Source: Acinetobacter piscicola (GTDB taxonomy: Bacteria > Pseudomonadota > Gammaproteobacteria > Pseudomonadales > Moraxellaceae). Taken from it: 64,000 nt of DNA. The notes under the pieces are model-generated. The model was not told the DNA's origin and did no database searches. It was given only the letters and a program-made list of their open reading frames with translations. The stretch spans positions 1 to 64,000 of the forward strand of contig NZ_KZ268708.1 in the NCBI RefSeq assembly GCF_002233755.1. Direction: 5' to 3'. This document shows, piece after piece, positions 28,103 through 37,767 of the stretch (positions are counted from its first letter, which is position 1; every line of letters starts with the position of its first letter). The position numbers and the translations under genes are program-made.

Positions 28103-29215
28103 ATGGCTAAACGTGATTATTATGAGGTTTTAGGTGTTGCTAAGACCGCTAGTGATGATGAAATTAAAAAAGCCTACCGTAAGTTGGCGATGAAATATCA
28201 TCCAGATCGTAACCCTGACAATCCAGAAGCTGAAGAAAAATTTAAAGAAGCTGCTGAAGCTTATGAAATCCTATCTGATGGTGAAAAGCGCAGCATGTAC
28301 GATCGTATGGGGCATAATGCCTTTGAAGGTGGTATGGGTGGCGGTGGCTTCGGTGGCGGATTCAGCGCTGAAGATATTTTTAGTCAGTTTGGTGATATTT
28401 TCGGTGGTGCTTTTGGCGGTGGTGGTCGTGGCCAACAGCGTGCACGTCGTGGTTCAGACCTTCGCTATGTGATGGAATTGAGTCTTGAAGAAGCGGTCAA
28501 AGGCGTGAAAAAGACCATTACATTTACTGCACCTGCACCATGTGATGTGTGTGATGGTAAAGGGTCTAAAAATCCAAATGATGTAGAAACATGTAAGACT
28601 TGTCATGGCGCAGGTCAAGTGCGTATGCAACAAGGTTTCTTCTCTGTTCAGCAAACATGTAGTACCTGTCGTGGACAAGGCAAAATTATTAAAAATCCAT
28701 GTACTAAGTGCCATGGTTCAGGTGTAACAGATCGTCAACAAACCCTTGAAGTGACCATTCCTGCTGGTGTGGACAATGGGGATCGCGTTCGTTTAACGGG
28801 TAAAGGTGAAGCGATTCGTGATGGTCAATCTGGTGACTTATACGTAGAAGTGGTTGTTCGTGAACACGAAATTTTCCAACGCGATGGCGCTGATTTGTAT
28901 ATGGACGTCCCTGTAAGTATCGCAGATGCTGCTTTGGGTAAAGAACTTGAGATTCCGACTTTAGATGGTCGTGTGAGCTTGAAAGTGCCTGAAGGTACGC
29001 AAACAGGCAAAATGTTCCGCCTACGTGGTAAAGGTGTGAAACCTGTGCGTAGCAGTATGCAGGGTGACTTGCTTTGTCGTATTGTGGTTGAAACCCCAGT
29101 ACATTTGACTGCGCGTCAGCGTGAATTATTGAAAGAACTTCAAGTGACGATGGATGGAGAAGACAGTAAGTCATCGCCTAAGAAAAAATCATTCTTTGAT
29201 CGTTTATTTGACTAA
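28103..29215 (+). CDS. dnaJ: Chaperone DnaJ (Hsp40)
   Basis: 370 residues. The J domain (1-70) has HPD at residues 33-35. A Gly/Phe-rich linker follows ([18 protein letters not shown]), then the zinc domain with four CxxCxGxG repeats ([32 protein letters not shown]), then the substrate-binding C-terminal domains. It delivers unfolded proteins to DnaK and stimulates its ATPase. dnaK and grpE are not adjacent here. No sigma-32-type promoter was obvious upstream. Confidence 0.98.
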   Translation: MAKRDYYEVLGVAKTASDDEIKKAYRKLAMKYHPDRNPDNPEAEEKFKEAAEAYEILSDGEKRSMYDRMGHNAFEGGMGGGGFGGGFSAEDIFSQFGDIFGGAFGGGGRGQQRARRGSDLRYVMELSLEEAVKGVKKTITFTAPAPCDVCDGKGSKNPNDVETCKTCHGAGQVRMQQGFFSVQQTCSTCRGQGKIIKNPCTKCHGSGVTDRQQTLEVTIPAGVDNGDRVRLTGKGEAIRDGQSGDLYVEVVVREHEIFQRDGADLYMDVPVSIADAALGKELEIPTLDGRVSLKVPEGTQTGKMFRLRGKGVKPVRSSMQGDLLCRIVVETPVHLTARQRELLKELQVTMDGEDSKSSPKKKSFFDRLFD

Positions 29216-29237
29216 GTAATTGATTGTATAAACCAAA

Positions 29238-29268
29238 GGGAGATATGAAAACCATATCTCCCTTTTTT
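29238..29268 (+). terminator. Rho-independent terminator of dnaJ
   Basis: Perfect 10-bp stem (GGGAGATATG / CATATCTCCC) with AAAAC loop and six T. It may also limit transcripts from the convergent small gene. Confidence 0.92.
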
Positions 29269-29282
29269 ATTGGGTTGTTAGA

Positions 29283-29480
29283 CTATTTGCTTTCAACAGT
29301 ATCAGGTTCACTGAGTTCATTATTATCAGGAGCAGCATCAATTTCATCATCATCTTGTGGTGTGGGTTGTTGTATGGTCGCTTTTGTATCTGTTGATGAT
29401 TTTACTTCCGTATCTTCAGCCCATGAATGAGTGAAGTGAATTGCTAGAATAAAACCCAAAACAATTTTAATCAGACGCAT
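29283..29480 (-). CDS. Small secreted acidic protein (paralog of the gene at 29903)
   Basis: 65 residues: a signal peptide (MRLIKIVLGFILAIHFTHSWA) and a short, very acidic mature part rich in Asp, Glu, Pro, Thr and Ser, without cysteines and with no likely folded domain. The junction THSWAED resembles THVWAAD of the small gene 0.4 kb upstream, and both tails have the same composition. Function unknown; an extended periplasmic peptide is the plain reading. Convergent with dnaJ. Confidence 0.62.
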   Translation of the reverse strand: MRLIKIVLGFILAIHFTHSWAEDTEVKSSTDTKATIQQPTPQDDDEIDAAPDNNELSEPDTVESK

Positions 29481-29583
29481 TTAATATCAACCTACAAAAA
29501 TTAAAGAAAGAATGTAATGATAAAAGTATGTATTGCCCCATATTACATTGAAAAGCTTAGATGAATTTGTGTAGGCAATGTTT

Positions 29584-29605
29584 AACTTTTGATGGATCAA
29601 AAGTT
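29584..29605. repeat. Perfect 22-base palindrome, part of a compound extragenic repeat
   Basis: Arms AACTTTTGAT and ATCAAAAGTT around GG. It is followed 13 bases later by a GC-rich double hairpin. From memory, palindromes of this AACTTTTGAT form recur between genes in Acinetobacter; this needs a genome search. Confidence 0.7.
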
Positions 29606-29618
29606 ACAAAAATCCTTT

Positions 29619-29672
29619 GTTGGGCGAGAGGTACGTCCTGTACCTCCGCCCAACGGCGACATCCGTGTCGCC
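29619..29672. repeat. GC-rich double hairpin (REP-like extragenic element)
   Basis: The first hairpin has an outer 8-bp stem (GTTGGGCG / CGCCCAAC) and an inner 7-bp stem (GAGGTAC / GTACCTC) with loop GTCCT. The second is GGCGACA / TGTCGCC with loop TCCG. The element is far more GC-rich than its surroundings and no gene spans it. The form is that of REP-type palindromic repeats. It is not followed by a T tract on either strand. Confidence 0.75.
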
Positions 29673-29902
29673 TAACGCGATAGCAACATTGAATTATATT
29701 TGCTTAATAAAAAAGTAGAAAGCAATTTCATTATATTCAGTTAATTTCAAAAATTGGTGTAGTTTCTTATTTGATATTATTTTTTGAATAAGTATAAGGT
29801 TTTAATATCTAGGATTCATTTTGATTTTAAATTTATAAAAAAAATTAAAGAGATAGCTGAAATATCTCTTTAATGTGTAGATTGCTTATAAATTATGCCT
29901 CA

Positions 29903-30109
29903 TTATTCCAAAATAGGCGCATCAATATCTTCAATTTTCACCTCAACTTGAGGTTCAGTTGCAGCATTTGAATCTGTTTGGACTGTTGTTTTTTCTTCAG
30001 TTGTCGTTGGTGTGGTTACAGGTACTGAGTCAGCGGCCCAAACATGAGTCATCGTCATTCCTAGTCCCATAACGATTACCCATGCGAAAGCCATTTTATT
30101 CGAATGCAT
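29903..30109 (-). CDS. Small secreted acidic protein (paralog of the gene at 29283)
   Basis: 68 residues from the ATG at 30109, which has AAGGAG six bases upstream; longer in-frame starts lack this. Signal peptide with a cut near THVWA, then a mature part of about 40 residues rich in Thr, Glu, Val and Pro (VTTPTTTEEKTTVQTD...), no cysteines. Composition and the signal-peptide junction match the gene at 29283-29480, so the two are probably duplicates now separated by a palindromic repeat. Function unknown. Confidence 0.66.
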   Translation of the reverse strand: MHSNKMAFAWVIVMGLGMTMTHVWAADSVPVTTPTTTEEKTTVQTDSNAATEPQVEVKIEDIDAPILE

Positions 30110-30389
30110 ATTGATCTCCTTATAATCACTGTTATTTTCATTCGTGGCAGTAGTCTGCTGTGTGTTTTTTGCACTTTGATGAAAAAGTGAAAAGATGATG
30201 ATCATTATTTCAAATTTTTACCGATGTATTTCAACAAATTAATCTATTTCACCATTCAGCTCGAAATGGCTAAATCATAAGCTATGGTTTTTATTGAAAT
30301 AAAAAAAGTTCATGCGATTTTTAAAGATGAAACCTAGTCTTAAAACTGAGTTTTGTTATAGTAGTGGCAATTCTCAAATTTAGTTTTAG

Positions 30390-31214
<825 letters not shown>

Positions 31215-31271
31215 GTGTAAAGCGTATTTCTATAAAATCAGAACAATGACTCAATTTTTGAAAATTAAAAA

Positions 31272-31922
31272 ATGAAAAAAATAATGATGTTACTCACTTG
31301 TGCGGTTAGTGCTTTTAGCCTAACTGCACAAGCAGCTTTGCCAAACAATGCTAAATTAAGTCTTAATAAGAACAATATTAAGGTTTGGACATATAAGGAC
31401 ATCAATAACCCAGTTTTATCGTATAAAGCTGAAACGGTATTTGATGTTCCTATTGAGAAAGCTGTGACTTTAATTTTGGATGTGAATAACACGCCAAAAT
31501 GGGTACCTAATGTTGCTAAGGCTGAAATCTTATCTCGTGATGATAAAAAAGGGGAATTCACGATTTATATGGTTTTAGATTTTCCATTCCCTTTAAAAGA
31601 CCGAGATATGGTGGTGAAAGGGAAAATGTCTAAAGATGCGAATGGCATCATTAGCATTAAAAATACGGCAATTCAGCAGGGCAAACCACTCAATCCAAAT
31701 TATATTCGTTTAAAAGATTATTTTGGCGATTGGACATTTCAAAAGTTAGGTGCGAATCAAGTGAAAGTGTCTACGACTGGGCATGCCAATCCAGAAGGTT
31801 CTATTCCTGCCAGTGTCACCAATCTTTTGGTTGAACAACAACCCTATCAAATGTTGCAGCGAATGAAAGTAGAATTGGCAAAAAAGACGAAAACACCTGT
31901 TTTACCAGATATTTTAAAATAA
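31272..31922 (+). CDS. Periplasmic START/SRPBCC-domain protein
   Basis: 216 residues with a signal peptide (MKKIMMLLTCAVSAFSLTAQA). The mature part matches the START-like lipid-binding fold: a first strand pair (VLSYKAETVFDVPIEKAVTLILD), then TPKWVPNVAKAEIL, PFPLKDRDMVVKG and a long C-terminal helix. Secreted START proteins of this kind occur in many gammaproteobacteria, and their ligand is not established. It lies 57 nt after dapB with no terminator between, so co-transcription is possible. Confidence 0.8.
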   Translation: MKKIMMLLTCAVSAFSLTAQAALPNNAKLSLNKNNIKVWTYKDINNPVLSYKAETVFDVPIEKAVTLILDVNNTPKWVPNVAKAEILSRDDKKGEFTIYMVLDFPFPLKDRDMVVKGKMSKDANGIISIKNTAIQQGKPLNPNYIRLKDYFGDWTFQKLGANQVKVSTTGHANPEGSIPASVTNLLVEQQPYQMLQRMKVELAKKTKTPVLPDILK

Positions 31923-31927
31923 AATTT

Positions 31928-31958
31928 AAAAAACCCATCTTGGTAAACAAGATGGGTT
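31928..31958 (-). terminator. Rho-independent terminator of the MFS-dkgB unit
   Basis: On the minus strand: CAAGATGGG complement stem CCCATCTTG / CAAGATGGG with a 5-base loop followed by six T. The plus-strand side has only TT, so it mainly serves the minus-strand genes. Confidence 0.85.
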
Positions 31959-31985
31959 AGAGAGGAGAGGTATTTTATATTGCTG

Positions 31986-33179
31986 TTAATGTGTCATTTC
32001 TACAGGCTTAATTGTAGGGTTTGAAGCCGTAGAGGCTCTAGTCATCTTCATTTGAATAAACACTAAAACTAAACCTAAAGCAGTGAGTACCACACCTGTG
32101 ATTGAAACAGCAGCGTAGCTCATGCCCATACTCAACACAGCCCCGCCAGCTGCTGCACCTACAGCATTACCTAAGTTAAATGCACCAATATTGACAGAAG
32201 ACGCCAGTCCAGGAGCTTCATGCGCGACTGACATGACGCGCATTTGAAGAGGTGGAACAACGGCAAAGGCTGCTGCACCCCAAACCACCAATGCCACGGC
32301 TGCACCGATTTGAGTTTTTGCCAAAATTGGGAATAACAGCATCATTACCATTAACAGTACTAAGAACATTGTGAGTGTTTTAGTGAGGGATAAGTCTGCA
32401 AATTTTCCACCCAAATGGTTACCAATGGAGAAACCAACACCAATCAAAACCAACATCAGCGTGATAAAAGTCGGGCTTGCATGGGTAATGTTTTGCAAAC
32501 TTGGGGCAATGTAAGTGTAGAGCGTAAACATTGCACCGGCGCTCATGACCGTAGTGAGCAATGCTAAAACTACAGGCATGCGAGTCAGTACTTTTAATTC
32601 TGCTTTTACGTTAGGACGTTGTCCAACAGCACCCTCAGGGAGTGCTTTCCATAGGAATAGCATAGTAATCACACCCAATATCGCAATTGCAGCGAAAGAC
32701 ATACGCCATCCAATGTTTTGTCCAACCCAAGTGGCTAAAGGTACACCGCCAATATTGGCAATGGTTAAGCCCATAAACATCATTGCTACAGCACTGGCTT
32801 GTTTGTCTTTAGCGACAACACTGGTTGCAACAATTGAACCAATCCCAAAGAACACGCCATGATTAAGACTGGTGATAATACGTGCGCCCATTAAGCCCCA
32901 GTAATTGGGTGCAATCGCTGCAAGGAGATTACCTATCGTAAAAATGCTCATGGCAAGAATCAGTGCTTTACGTCGTGGAAAATGTCCAAACCATAAAGTC
33001 ATGATTGGCGCACCAATCATGACACCTAAAGCATAGGCTGTGATGAGCATACCTGCTGTAGGAATCGAGATATTTAAGTTTTCAGCGATTTGTGGCAAGA
33101 AACCCATCGGTGAAAATTCTGTGGTTCCTATTGCAAATGCACCGATGGCTAAAGCAAATAAAGGAAAGTTAATTTTCAT
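31986..33179 (-). CDS. MFS transporter, DHA1 family (AraJ/YdhP-like)
   Basis: 397 residues, twelve hydrophobic segments. The N-terminus [22 protein letters not shown] is the typical TM1 of arabinose-efflux-like (AraJ, YdhP, NepI) carriers, and the loop between TM2 and TM3 has the GHFPRRKAL form of the MFS motif A. These proteins export sugars, nucleosides or drugs; the substrate here is unknown. Its ATG overlaps the dkgB stop by 4 nt, so translation is coupled to the reductase. Confidence 0.88.
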   Translation of the reverse strand: MKINFPLFALAIGAFAIGTTEFSPMGFLPQIAENLNISIPTAGMLITAYALGVMIGAPIMTLWFGHFPRRKALILAMSIFTIGNLLAAIAPNYWGLMGARIITSLNHGVFFGIGSIVATSVVAKDKQASAVAMMFMGLTIANIGGVPLATWVGQNIGWRMSFAAIAILGVITMLFLWKALPEGAVGQRPNVKAELKVLTRMPVVLALLTTVMSAGAMFTLYTYIAPSLQNITHASPTFITLMLVLIGVGFSIGNHLGGKFADLSLTKTLTMFLVLLMVMMLLFPILAKTQIGAAVALVVWGAAAFAVVPPLQMRVMSVAHEAPGLASSVNIGAFNLGNAVGAAAGGAVLSMGMSYAAVSITGVVLTALGLVLVFIQMKMTRASTASNPTIKPVEMTH

Positions 33180-33994
33180 TTTGATTCATCCCAAACGGGT
33201 GCTAAGTTTTCAGGATCAACTTCACGTCCATTTCTATCGAGTTGAGCAATCATCTGCATTTCTTCAGTAGACAGTTGAATCTCCTGAGCTTTGAGATTAG
33301 CAATCAGATTTTCACGCTTTGTTGAAGAAGGAATCACGGAGAAACCTTTTTGCAATGCCCATGCCAAAGCAATTTGTGCTGTAGATACCTGATGATGCTT
33401 GGAAATTTCAGACAAAATAGGATCATGCAGCACTTTGCCATAAGCCAAAGTCATATATGACGTGATATCAATCTGTTGTGACTGTAAGAAGTCGACGAGC
33501 TTAGGGCTTTGTAAATAAGGGCTTAATTCAATTTGATTGGTTGCAATATTGTCTAAGCCAACCGCTGCAATGGCTTGTTGGGTTAAATCAATATTGAAAT
33601 TAGAAATACCAATATGTTCAGTTAAGCCTTGCTGTTTTGCTTCAAGCAGGTTGTGCATCATTTCAGCAACAGAAATTCCAAGTTGTGGCGCAGGCCAATG
33701 AATCAAAGTTAGATTCACAGCATCTGTACCTAGCTTTTGTAAGCTGTCTTTTAAACTGGGAATCAATGAGTCGACTTTGTAGTGGTCTGTCCAAATTTTC
33801 GTGGTAATGAATAAGTCTTGGCGAGCAACCTGACTTTGTGTAATTGCTTGACCGACTTCTGCCTCATTGCCATAAATTTGAGCAGTGTCCACAGCACGAT
33901 AACCAACCTCTAAAGCATTTTTAACAGAATCAATGACTGTCTGACCTGTTAAACGGAATGTACCTACACCGAATTGAGGAACGATTTTAGACAT
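33176..33994 (-). CDS. dkgB: Aldo/keto reductase, 2,5-diketo-D-gluconate reductase B-like
   Basis: 272 residues, NADPH-dependent cytoplasmic reductase. It follows E. coli DkgB closely: [20 protein letters not shown], then [20 protein letters not shown] with the catalytic Asp and Tyr, the Lys in ITTKIW, and LIHWPAPQ with the His. Family members reduce 2,5-diketo-gluconate, methylglyoxal and beta-keto esters. The divergent LysR gene is a YafC homolog, the same pairing as yafB/yafC in E. coli. First gene of a two-gene unit with the MFS carrier. Confidence 0.92.
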   Translation of the reverse strand: MSKIVPQFGVGTFRLTGQTVIDSVKNALEVGYRAVDTAQIYGNEAEVGQAITQSQVARQDLFITTKIWTDHYKVDSLIPSLKDSLQKLGTDAVNLTLIHWPAPQLGISVAEMMHNLLEAKQQGLTEHIGISNFNIDLTQQAIAAVGLDNIATNQIELSPYLQSPKLVDFLQSQQIDITSYMTLAYGKVLHDPILSEISKHHQVSTAQIALAWALQKGFSVIPSSTKRENLIANLKAQEIQLSTEEMQMIAQLDRNGREVDPENLAPVWDESK

Positions 33995-34051
33995 GAGTTT
34001 AACTTCATTTTTAAGATCGGGTGTATTTTGCAGGGTTTACTGTTGATTAAA

Positions 34052-34074
34052 AATATTGAAATATGCAAAATATT
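34052..34074. promoter_or_regulatory. Candidate LysR-type (YafC) binding site
   Basis: AATATT flanks TTG-N7-CAA in a symmetric arrangement in the divergent dkgB/yafC promoter region, in keeping with the T-N11-A style of LysR sites. Based on symmetry and position only. Confidence 0.4.
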
Positions 34075-34112
34075 ATTGCGTATTGGTCAAGAATCAAGAG
34101 TGATTAATTCAA

Positions 34113-35003
34113 ATGAAATCAACATTAGAAGAATTACAGGCATTTATTAGTATCGTAGACAGTGGATCGATTGTTGCTGCTGCGGAGCATTTGGAACAAA
34201 CCACATCTGGAGTGAGTCGTGCTTTGCAACGCCTTGAAACCAAACTCAATGTGACTTTATTAGAACGCACTACACGTAAGTTAAAATTGACGCAAGAAGG
34301 GCAATTATTTTTAGAAAAAGCCCGAAAAATTGTCAATGATTTAAATGAAGCAGAAGATGCTTTGCTTAAATCGGACAGTGATACATCAGGTCTAATTCGG
34401 GTCGATTCAGCCACACCTTTTGTTTTGCATGTGATTACGCCATTGATGCTTGAGTTTGTTGAACGCTATCCAAATATTGAAATTGAGCTAAATAGTAATG
34501 ATCAAATTATTGATTTATTAGAGCATAAAACAGATGTTGCGATTCGATTTGGGGAGTTGAATGATTCAAGCTTGCATGCGCGACTACTCTGCAAAAGCCG
34601 TTTATATATCGTAGCAAGTCCTGAGTATTTAGAAAAAAATGGCTATCCAGCAACACCTCAAGAGATTCTCAATCATTCACAAATTGGTTTTAGTAAGGTG
34701 GCACATTTAAATACGTGGCCCGTGTATGTGAATGGTACAAAGCTGACAGTCAAACCGAAAATAAAAGCATCGAATGGTGAAACTGTACGTAAAATGGCTT
34801 TAGATGGGTTAGGTATAACCTGCCTATCTGCATTCCTTGTGCATCAAGACATTAAACAAAAACGTTTGGTTGCATTGTTTGAAGAGCAAATCGAAATTTA
34901 TGAACAGCGCATCCATGCGGTCTATTATCAGCAAGAACATTTGCCGAAACGTGTCCGTTTATTTATCGAGTTTCTAGCTGAAAAGCTGTCAAAGTATCGA
35001 TAG
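34113..35003 (+). CDS. yafC: LysR-family regulator, YafC-like
   Basis: 296 residues. Helix-turn-helix in LQAFISIVDSGSIVAAAEHL, then TSGVSRALQRLETKL. The effector domain resembles E. coli YafC along its length (GLIRVDSATPFVLHVITPLM, DLLEHKTDVAIRFGELNDSSL, HLNTWPVYVNG). It is divergent from dkgB, conserving the E. coli yafB-yafC order, so control of the reductase/MFS unit is likely. The last 41 nt overlap the 3' end of a lipoprotein gene on the opposite strand. Confidence 0.9.
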   Translation: MKSTLEELQAFISIVDSGSIVAAAEHLEQTTSGVSRALQRLETKLNVTLLERTTRKLKLTQEGQLFLEKARKIVNDLNEAEDALLKSDSDTSGLIRVDSATPFVLHVITPLMLEFVERYPNIEIELNSNDQIIDLLEHKTDVAIRFGELNDSSLHARLLCKSRLYIVASPEYLEKNGYPATPQEILNHSQIGFSKVAHLNTWPVYVNGTKLTVKPKIKASNGETVRKMALDGLGITCLSAFLVHQDIKQKRLVALFEEQIEIYEQRIHAVYYQQEHLPKRVRLFIEFLAEKLSKYR

Positions 35004-35370
35004 TTTTTTGAGATGGTAAGTCTAAACTCAGCAAGATTTGTTTACTATTCTGTTGTGGATTAACCAATTTAATTTCATAGTGTTGTGCTGAATTTTGCTG
35101 ACATTCAAATTGTAAATTTTGTTGTGTGGGGATGTTCACTTTCATGGTTGTGTCACGACTTGCACGATAATTATATGCTCTCACTGAAGCGGTTTGGTGC
35201 AAAGTGGGTTGTAAGTGATCAAGCTGGTATTCACCTAAACGTTGGGTTTTTAAGAAGCCTTCAATCAATGATTTGCAGATAAAGTGTTGTTGTTGCGCAG
35301 CTTGATTGATTTGTTGTGGCTGGCATGCACTTAAACCCAAAGTTGTGCTGAGCAAGATGATTGTTCTCAT
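34963..35370 (-). CDS. Small lipoprotein, function unknown
   Basis: 135 residues. Lipobox LSAC at residues 13-16, so the mature protein would be lipid-anchored at Cys16. The start has a strong AAAGGAG ribosome-binding site. The mature part is rich in Gln and Asn, with two further cysteines (FICKS and FECQQ) that could pair, and a beta-rich C-terminal half. I do not recognise a family. It is convergent with yafC and overlaps its 3' end by 41 nt. Confidence 0.75.
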   Translation of the reverse strand: MRTIILLSTTLGLSACQPQQINQAAQQQHFICKSLIEGFLKTQRLGEYQLDHLQPTLHQTASVRAYNYRASRDTTMKVNIPTQQNLQFECQQNSAQHYEIKLVNPQQNSKQILLSLDLPSQKTIDTLTAFQLETR

Positions 35371-35440
35371 TTATTTTCTCCTTTTAAATCAACTATATTT
35401 AAAAAACTGGCTGTGAAAGAAGCATAAATCTGTTAAGTTT

Positions 35441-35482
35441 GTGGATACAGATACAACAAATATTAAAAAGTGGATACAGATA
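35441..35482. promoter_or_regulatory. Direct-repeat operator of the MocR-type regulator
   Basis: GTGGATACAGATA occurs twice, at 35441-35453 and 35470-35482, with a 29-base period; the second copy runs into the ATG of the regulator. MocR/GabR-type proteins bind paired direct repeats of this kind, so autoregulation is likely. Confidence 0.65.
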
Positions 35483-36969
35483 TGGCTTTTCAATATCAAA
35501 CACTTGCACAGCAAATCGCGCAAAAGATTTATTGTGGTGAATTGGTGGTTGGACAACGTTTAAGTTCATTGCGCCAATTTGCAGAACAGCAGAAGATTAG
35601 TTTGAATACTGCAAAAAGTTGTTATGAATTGCTTGAGGCGCAAGGGCTGATTTATGTCAAAGACAAATCAGGCTATTTTGTGCAATCGCAACAGAAAATT
35701 CAGCAAATCGCGGTACCTGACCACCCCGATTTTAAATCTAGACCACGTGAAGTATCCAATTTAGAGTTACAAATCCAAATACATGAAGCCGCAATCAATA
35801 ATCGATTGATTCATTTGGGTTCTATTCAATTATCACCCAACTTAGTTCCTGTAGAAGCTTTGCGCCGTTCGATACAGCGTGCTTTAAAACATTGTAAGCC
35901 TGAAGATTTTTTATATAGTGATCGGCAAGGTCATCCACAATTACGAGAAGCACTTTCAGCGCATTGGGCCGAAGATGGTTTTTATATTGCCAAAGAAGAT
36001 ATTTACATCAGTAATGGTTGTATGCCTGCTTTATCTGTTGTGATTCAAAGTTTTACCCAAGTGGGCGATAGCATCATTATCCCGACACCAAACTATAACG
36101 GTCAGTTGCAACTTTTGGCATTGCTCAAACGGAAAATCATTGAAATTCCTGCCAATACAGAAGGTTTCGATATTGACCGTTTAGAACAAGTGATGCGGGA
36201 TTCGGGTGCAAAAGCTTGTTTACTGACTGCAAATTTTCAGAATCCTTTGGGCTTTTGTTTAAGTAATGCGGATAAGGAAAAGATTGCACAATTGGCAGCC
36301 AAATATCAGTGTTATGTGATTGAAGATGATATCTATGCCGAATGTAGTTTTAATGCCAAACGTCCTTTACCCATTAAATACTGGGATCAAGCGGGTTATG
36401 TGATTTATTGTGGTTCTATTTCTAAATCTTTATCGACATCTTATCGGGTAGGGTGGTTTTGTATTCCTCAACGACTACAGCACTTACATGCTCAATTGAT
36501 GACACAAAATGTGTCAGTGAATACACCTTTACAATTGGGTCTAGCCGATTTGATTTTTAGTCGAGCGTATAGGCAACATTTAACTGAATTACGCCCCCAG
36601 TTGATGGCGCAAGTGGAGCAATACCGTCAGTTTATTTATCAAAGCTTTCAAGGGGTAGAGATTCGATTGAATCAACCACAGGGCAGTTATGCATTGTGGT
36701 TACAGTTGCCTCAGCAGATTGATAGTTTGGCGATGTATTATTATGCACAACAACACAGTATTAACATTGTACCCGGCTTAATTTTTGGTGAGGATAAACG
36801 CTATAACAATTGTATTCGTTTGAATGCAGGACATGAATTGTCTGAAGATATTCGAGAAGCCATTTTATTATTGGCAGATTGGGTGAAAGATCAGCTTCAT
36901 TTTGCTGTTACTACTAAAAACGCTCTTACGTCTGATCTGACACAAGAGCGCTTATTTGAAGCAAGTTAA
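35482..36969 (+). CDS. MocR-family regulator: GntR helix-turn-helix fused to class I aminotransferase domain
   Basis: 495 residues from the ATG at 35482; a GTG four codons upstream is inside the repeat. The N-terminal 70 residues form a GntR winged helix (IAQKIYCGELVVGQRLSSLRQ, SLNTAKSCYELLEAQGLIYV). The rest is a fold-type I aminotransferase with the PLP lysine in GSISKSLSTSYRVGW and NxxGF (NPLGFCLSN) and DD-Y (EDDIYAEC) motifs. Such proteins sense a PLP-bound amino compound and regulate a neighbouring or distant operon. No typical GABA, taurine or pyridoxal gene is adjacent; the next gene converges with it, stop against stop. Confidence 0.92.
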   Translation: MAFQYQTLAQQIAQKIYCGELVVGQRLSSLRQFAEQQKISLNTAKSCYELLEAQGLIYVKDKSGYFVQSQQKIQQIAVPDHPDFKSRPREVSNLELQIQIHEAAINNRLIHLGSIQLSPNLVPVEALRRSIQRALKHCKPEDFLYSDRQGHPQLREALSAHWAEDGFYIAKEDIYISNGCMPALSVVIQSFTQVGDSIIIPTPNYNGQLQLLALLKRKIIEIPANTEGFDIDRLEQVMRDSGAKACLLTANFQNPLGFCLSNADKEKIAQLAAKYQCYVIEDDIYAECSFNAKRPLPIKYWDQAGYVIYCGSISKSLSTSYRVGWFCIPQRLQHLHAQLMTQNVSVNTPLQLGLADLIFSRAYRQHLTELRPQLMAQVEQYRQFIYQSFQGVEIRLNQPQGSYALWLQLPQQIDSLAMYYYAQQHSINIVPGLIFGEDKRYNNCIRLNAGHELSEDIREAILLLADWVKDQLHFAVTTKNALTSDLTQERLFEAS

Positions 36970-37716
36970 TTAGTCCTGAGCGTCAATACTCTCGCCATTC
37001 ATCGCAAGACTGTCATCACCCATAAGGTAAAGATAAGCAGGCATGATGGCTTCAGGTGTAGGTAATGTTTTTGGATCTTCATCAGGATAAGCTTTCGCAC
37101 GCATTGCAGTACGTGTACCGCCTGGATTGATACAGTTAAAACGAATATTGGGATAAGTTTTTTCTTTGGCAAAGATTTGGCTGACCGCTTCTATGGCAAT
37201 TTTAGATACAGAATAAGCACCCCATTCTGCACGTGCTTCACGCCCTACGCCAGAACTTGCAAATACCACAGATGCATTTTCAGATTTTTGTAGTAAAGGC
37301 AGCAGTTCTTGAGTCAGTACAAAAGGTGCACGTAAATTGACCGCCATGACATCATCCCAAACATCTTCAGGATATTGCGCCAATTCAACTCGCTCGCCAA
37401 GAATACCTGCATTATGCAAAATGCCATCCAAACGCCCAAATTGCTGCTCTAGCGTATCGTAGAGTAATTCATAATCACGAGGCGATGCTGTTGAAAGCTG
37501 CAGTGGAAGAATCGCAGGTTGTGGCGCACCAAGCCCTTCAATTTCATCATAAATGACTTCAAGTTTGTTCAAGGTGCGACCATGTAAAACTACAGTTGCG
37601 CCATGTAATGCATAGCTCAGTGCAGCAGCACGTCCTATACCGTCTCCCGCACCTGTAATCAGGATAATCTTACCTTTTAATAAGTCTGGGCGAGGTTGAT
37701 ATTCTGAATATTTCAT
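36970..37716 (-). CDS. yciK: Short-chain dehydrogenase, YciK-like
   Basis: 248 residues. Rossmann motif ITGAGDGIGRAAALSYA (about residues 20-36), NAG at HNAGILGERVEL, and the catalytic Ser and Tyr-x3-Lys in ASSGVGREARAEWGAYSVSK. The sequence fits the YciK group of NAD(P)-dependent oxidoreductases, whose substrate is not known. It is third in the order ubiG-mupP-yciK, which is conserved in Pseudomonas. Its stop codon abuts that of the MocR gene on the other strand without a base between. Confidence 0.9.
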   Translation of the reverse strand: MKYSEYQPRPDLLKGKIILITGAGDGIGRAAALSYALHGATVVLHGRTLNKLEVIYDEIEGLGAPQPAILPLQLSTASPRDYELLYDTLEQQFGRLDGILHNAGILGERVELAQYPEDVWDDVMAVNLRAPFVLTQELLPLLQKSENASVVFASSGVGREARAEWGAYSVSKIAIEAVSQIFAKEKTYPNIRFNCINPGGTRTAMRAKAYPDEDPKTLPTPEAIMPAYLYLMGDDSLAMNGESIDAQD

Positions 37717-37767
37717 GGGAGACCTCCTATCATTGTTATTTAGTTATTTATACAAATTGCTTATAAA

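Noticed and set aside
28704..29174. 156-codon minus-strand frame inside dnaJ
   Set aside because: Complete overlap with dnaJ and low-complexity His/Leu composition typical of an antisense frame.
29224..29430. 68-codon plus-strand frame after dnaJ
   Set aside because: It runs through the dnaJ terminator and opposite the small secreted gene, which has a signal peptide; the Ser-rich product is the complement of the acidic tail.
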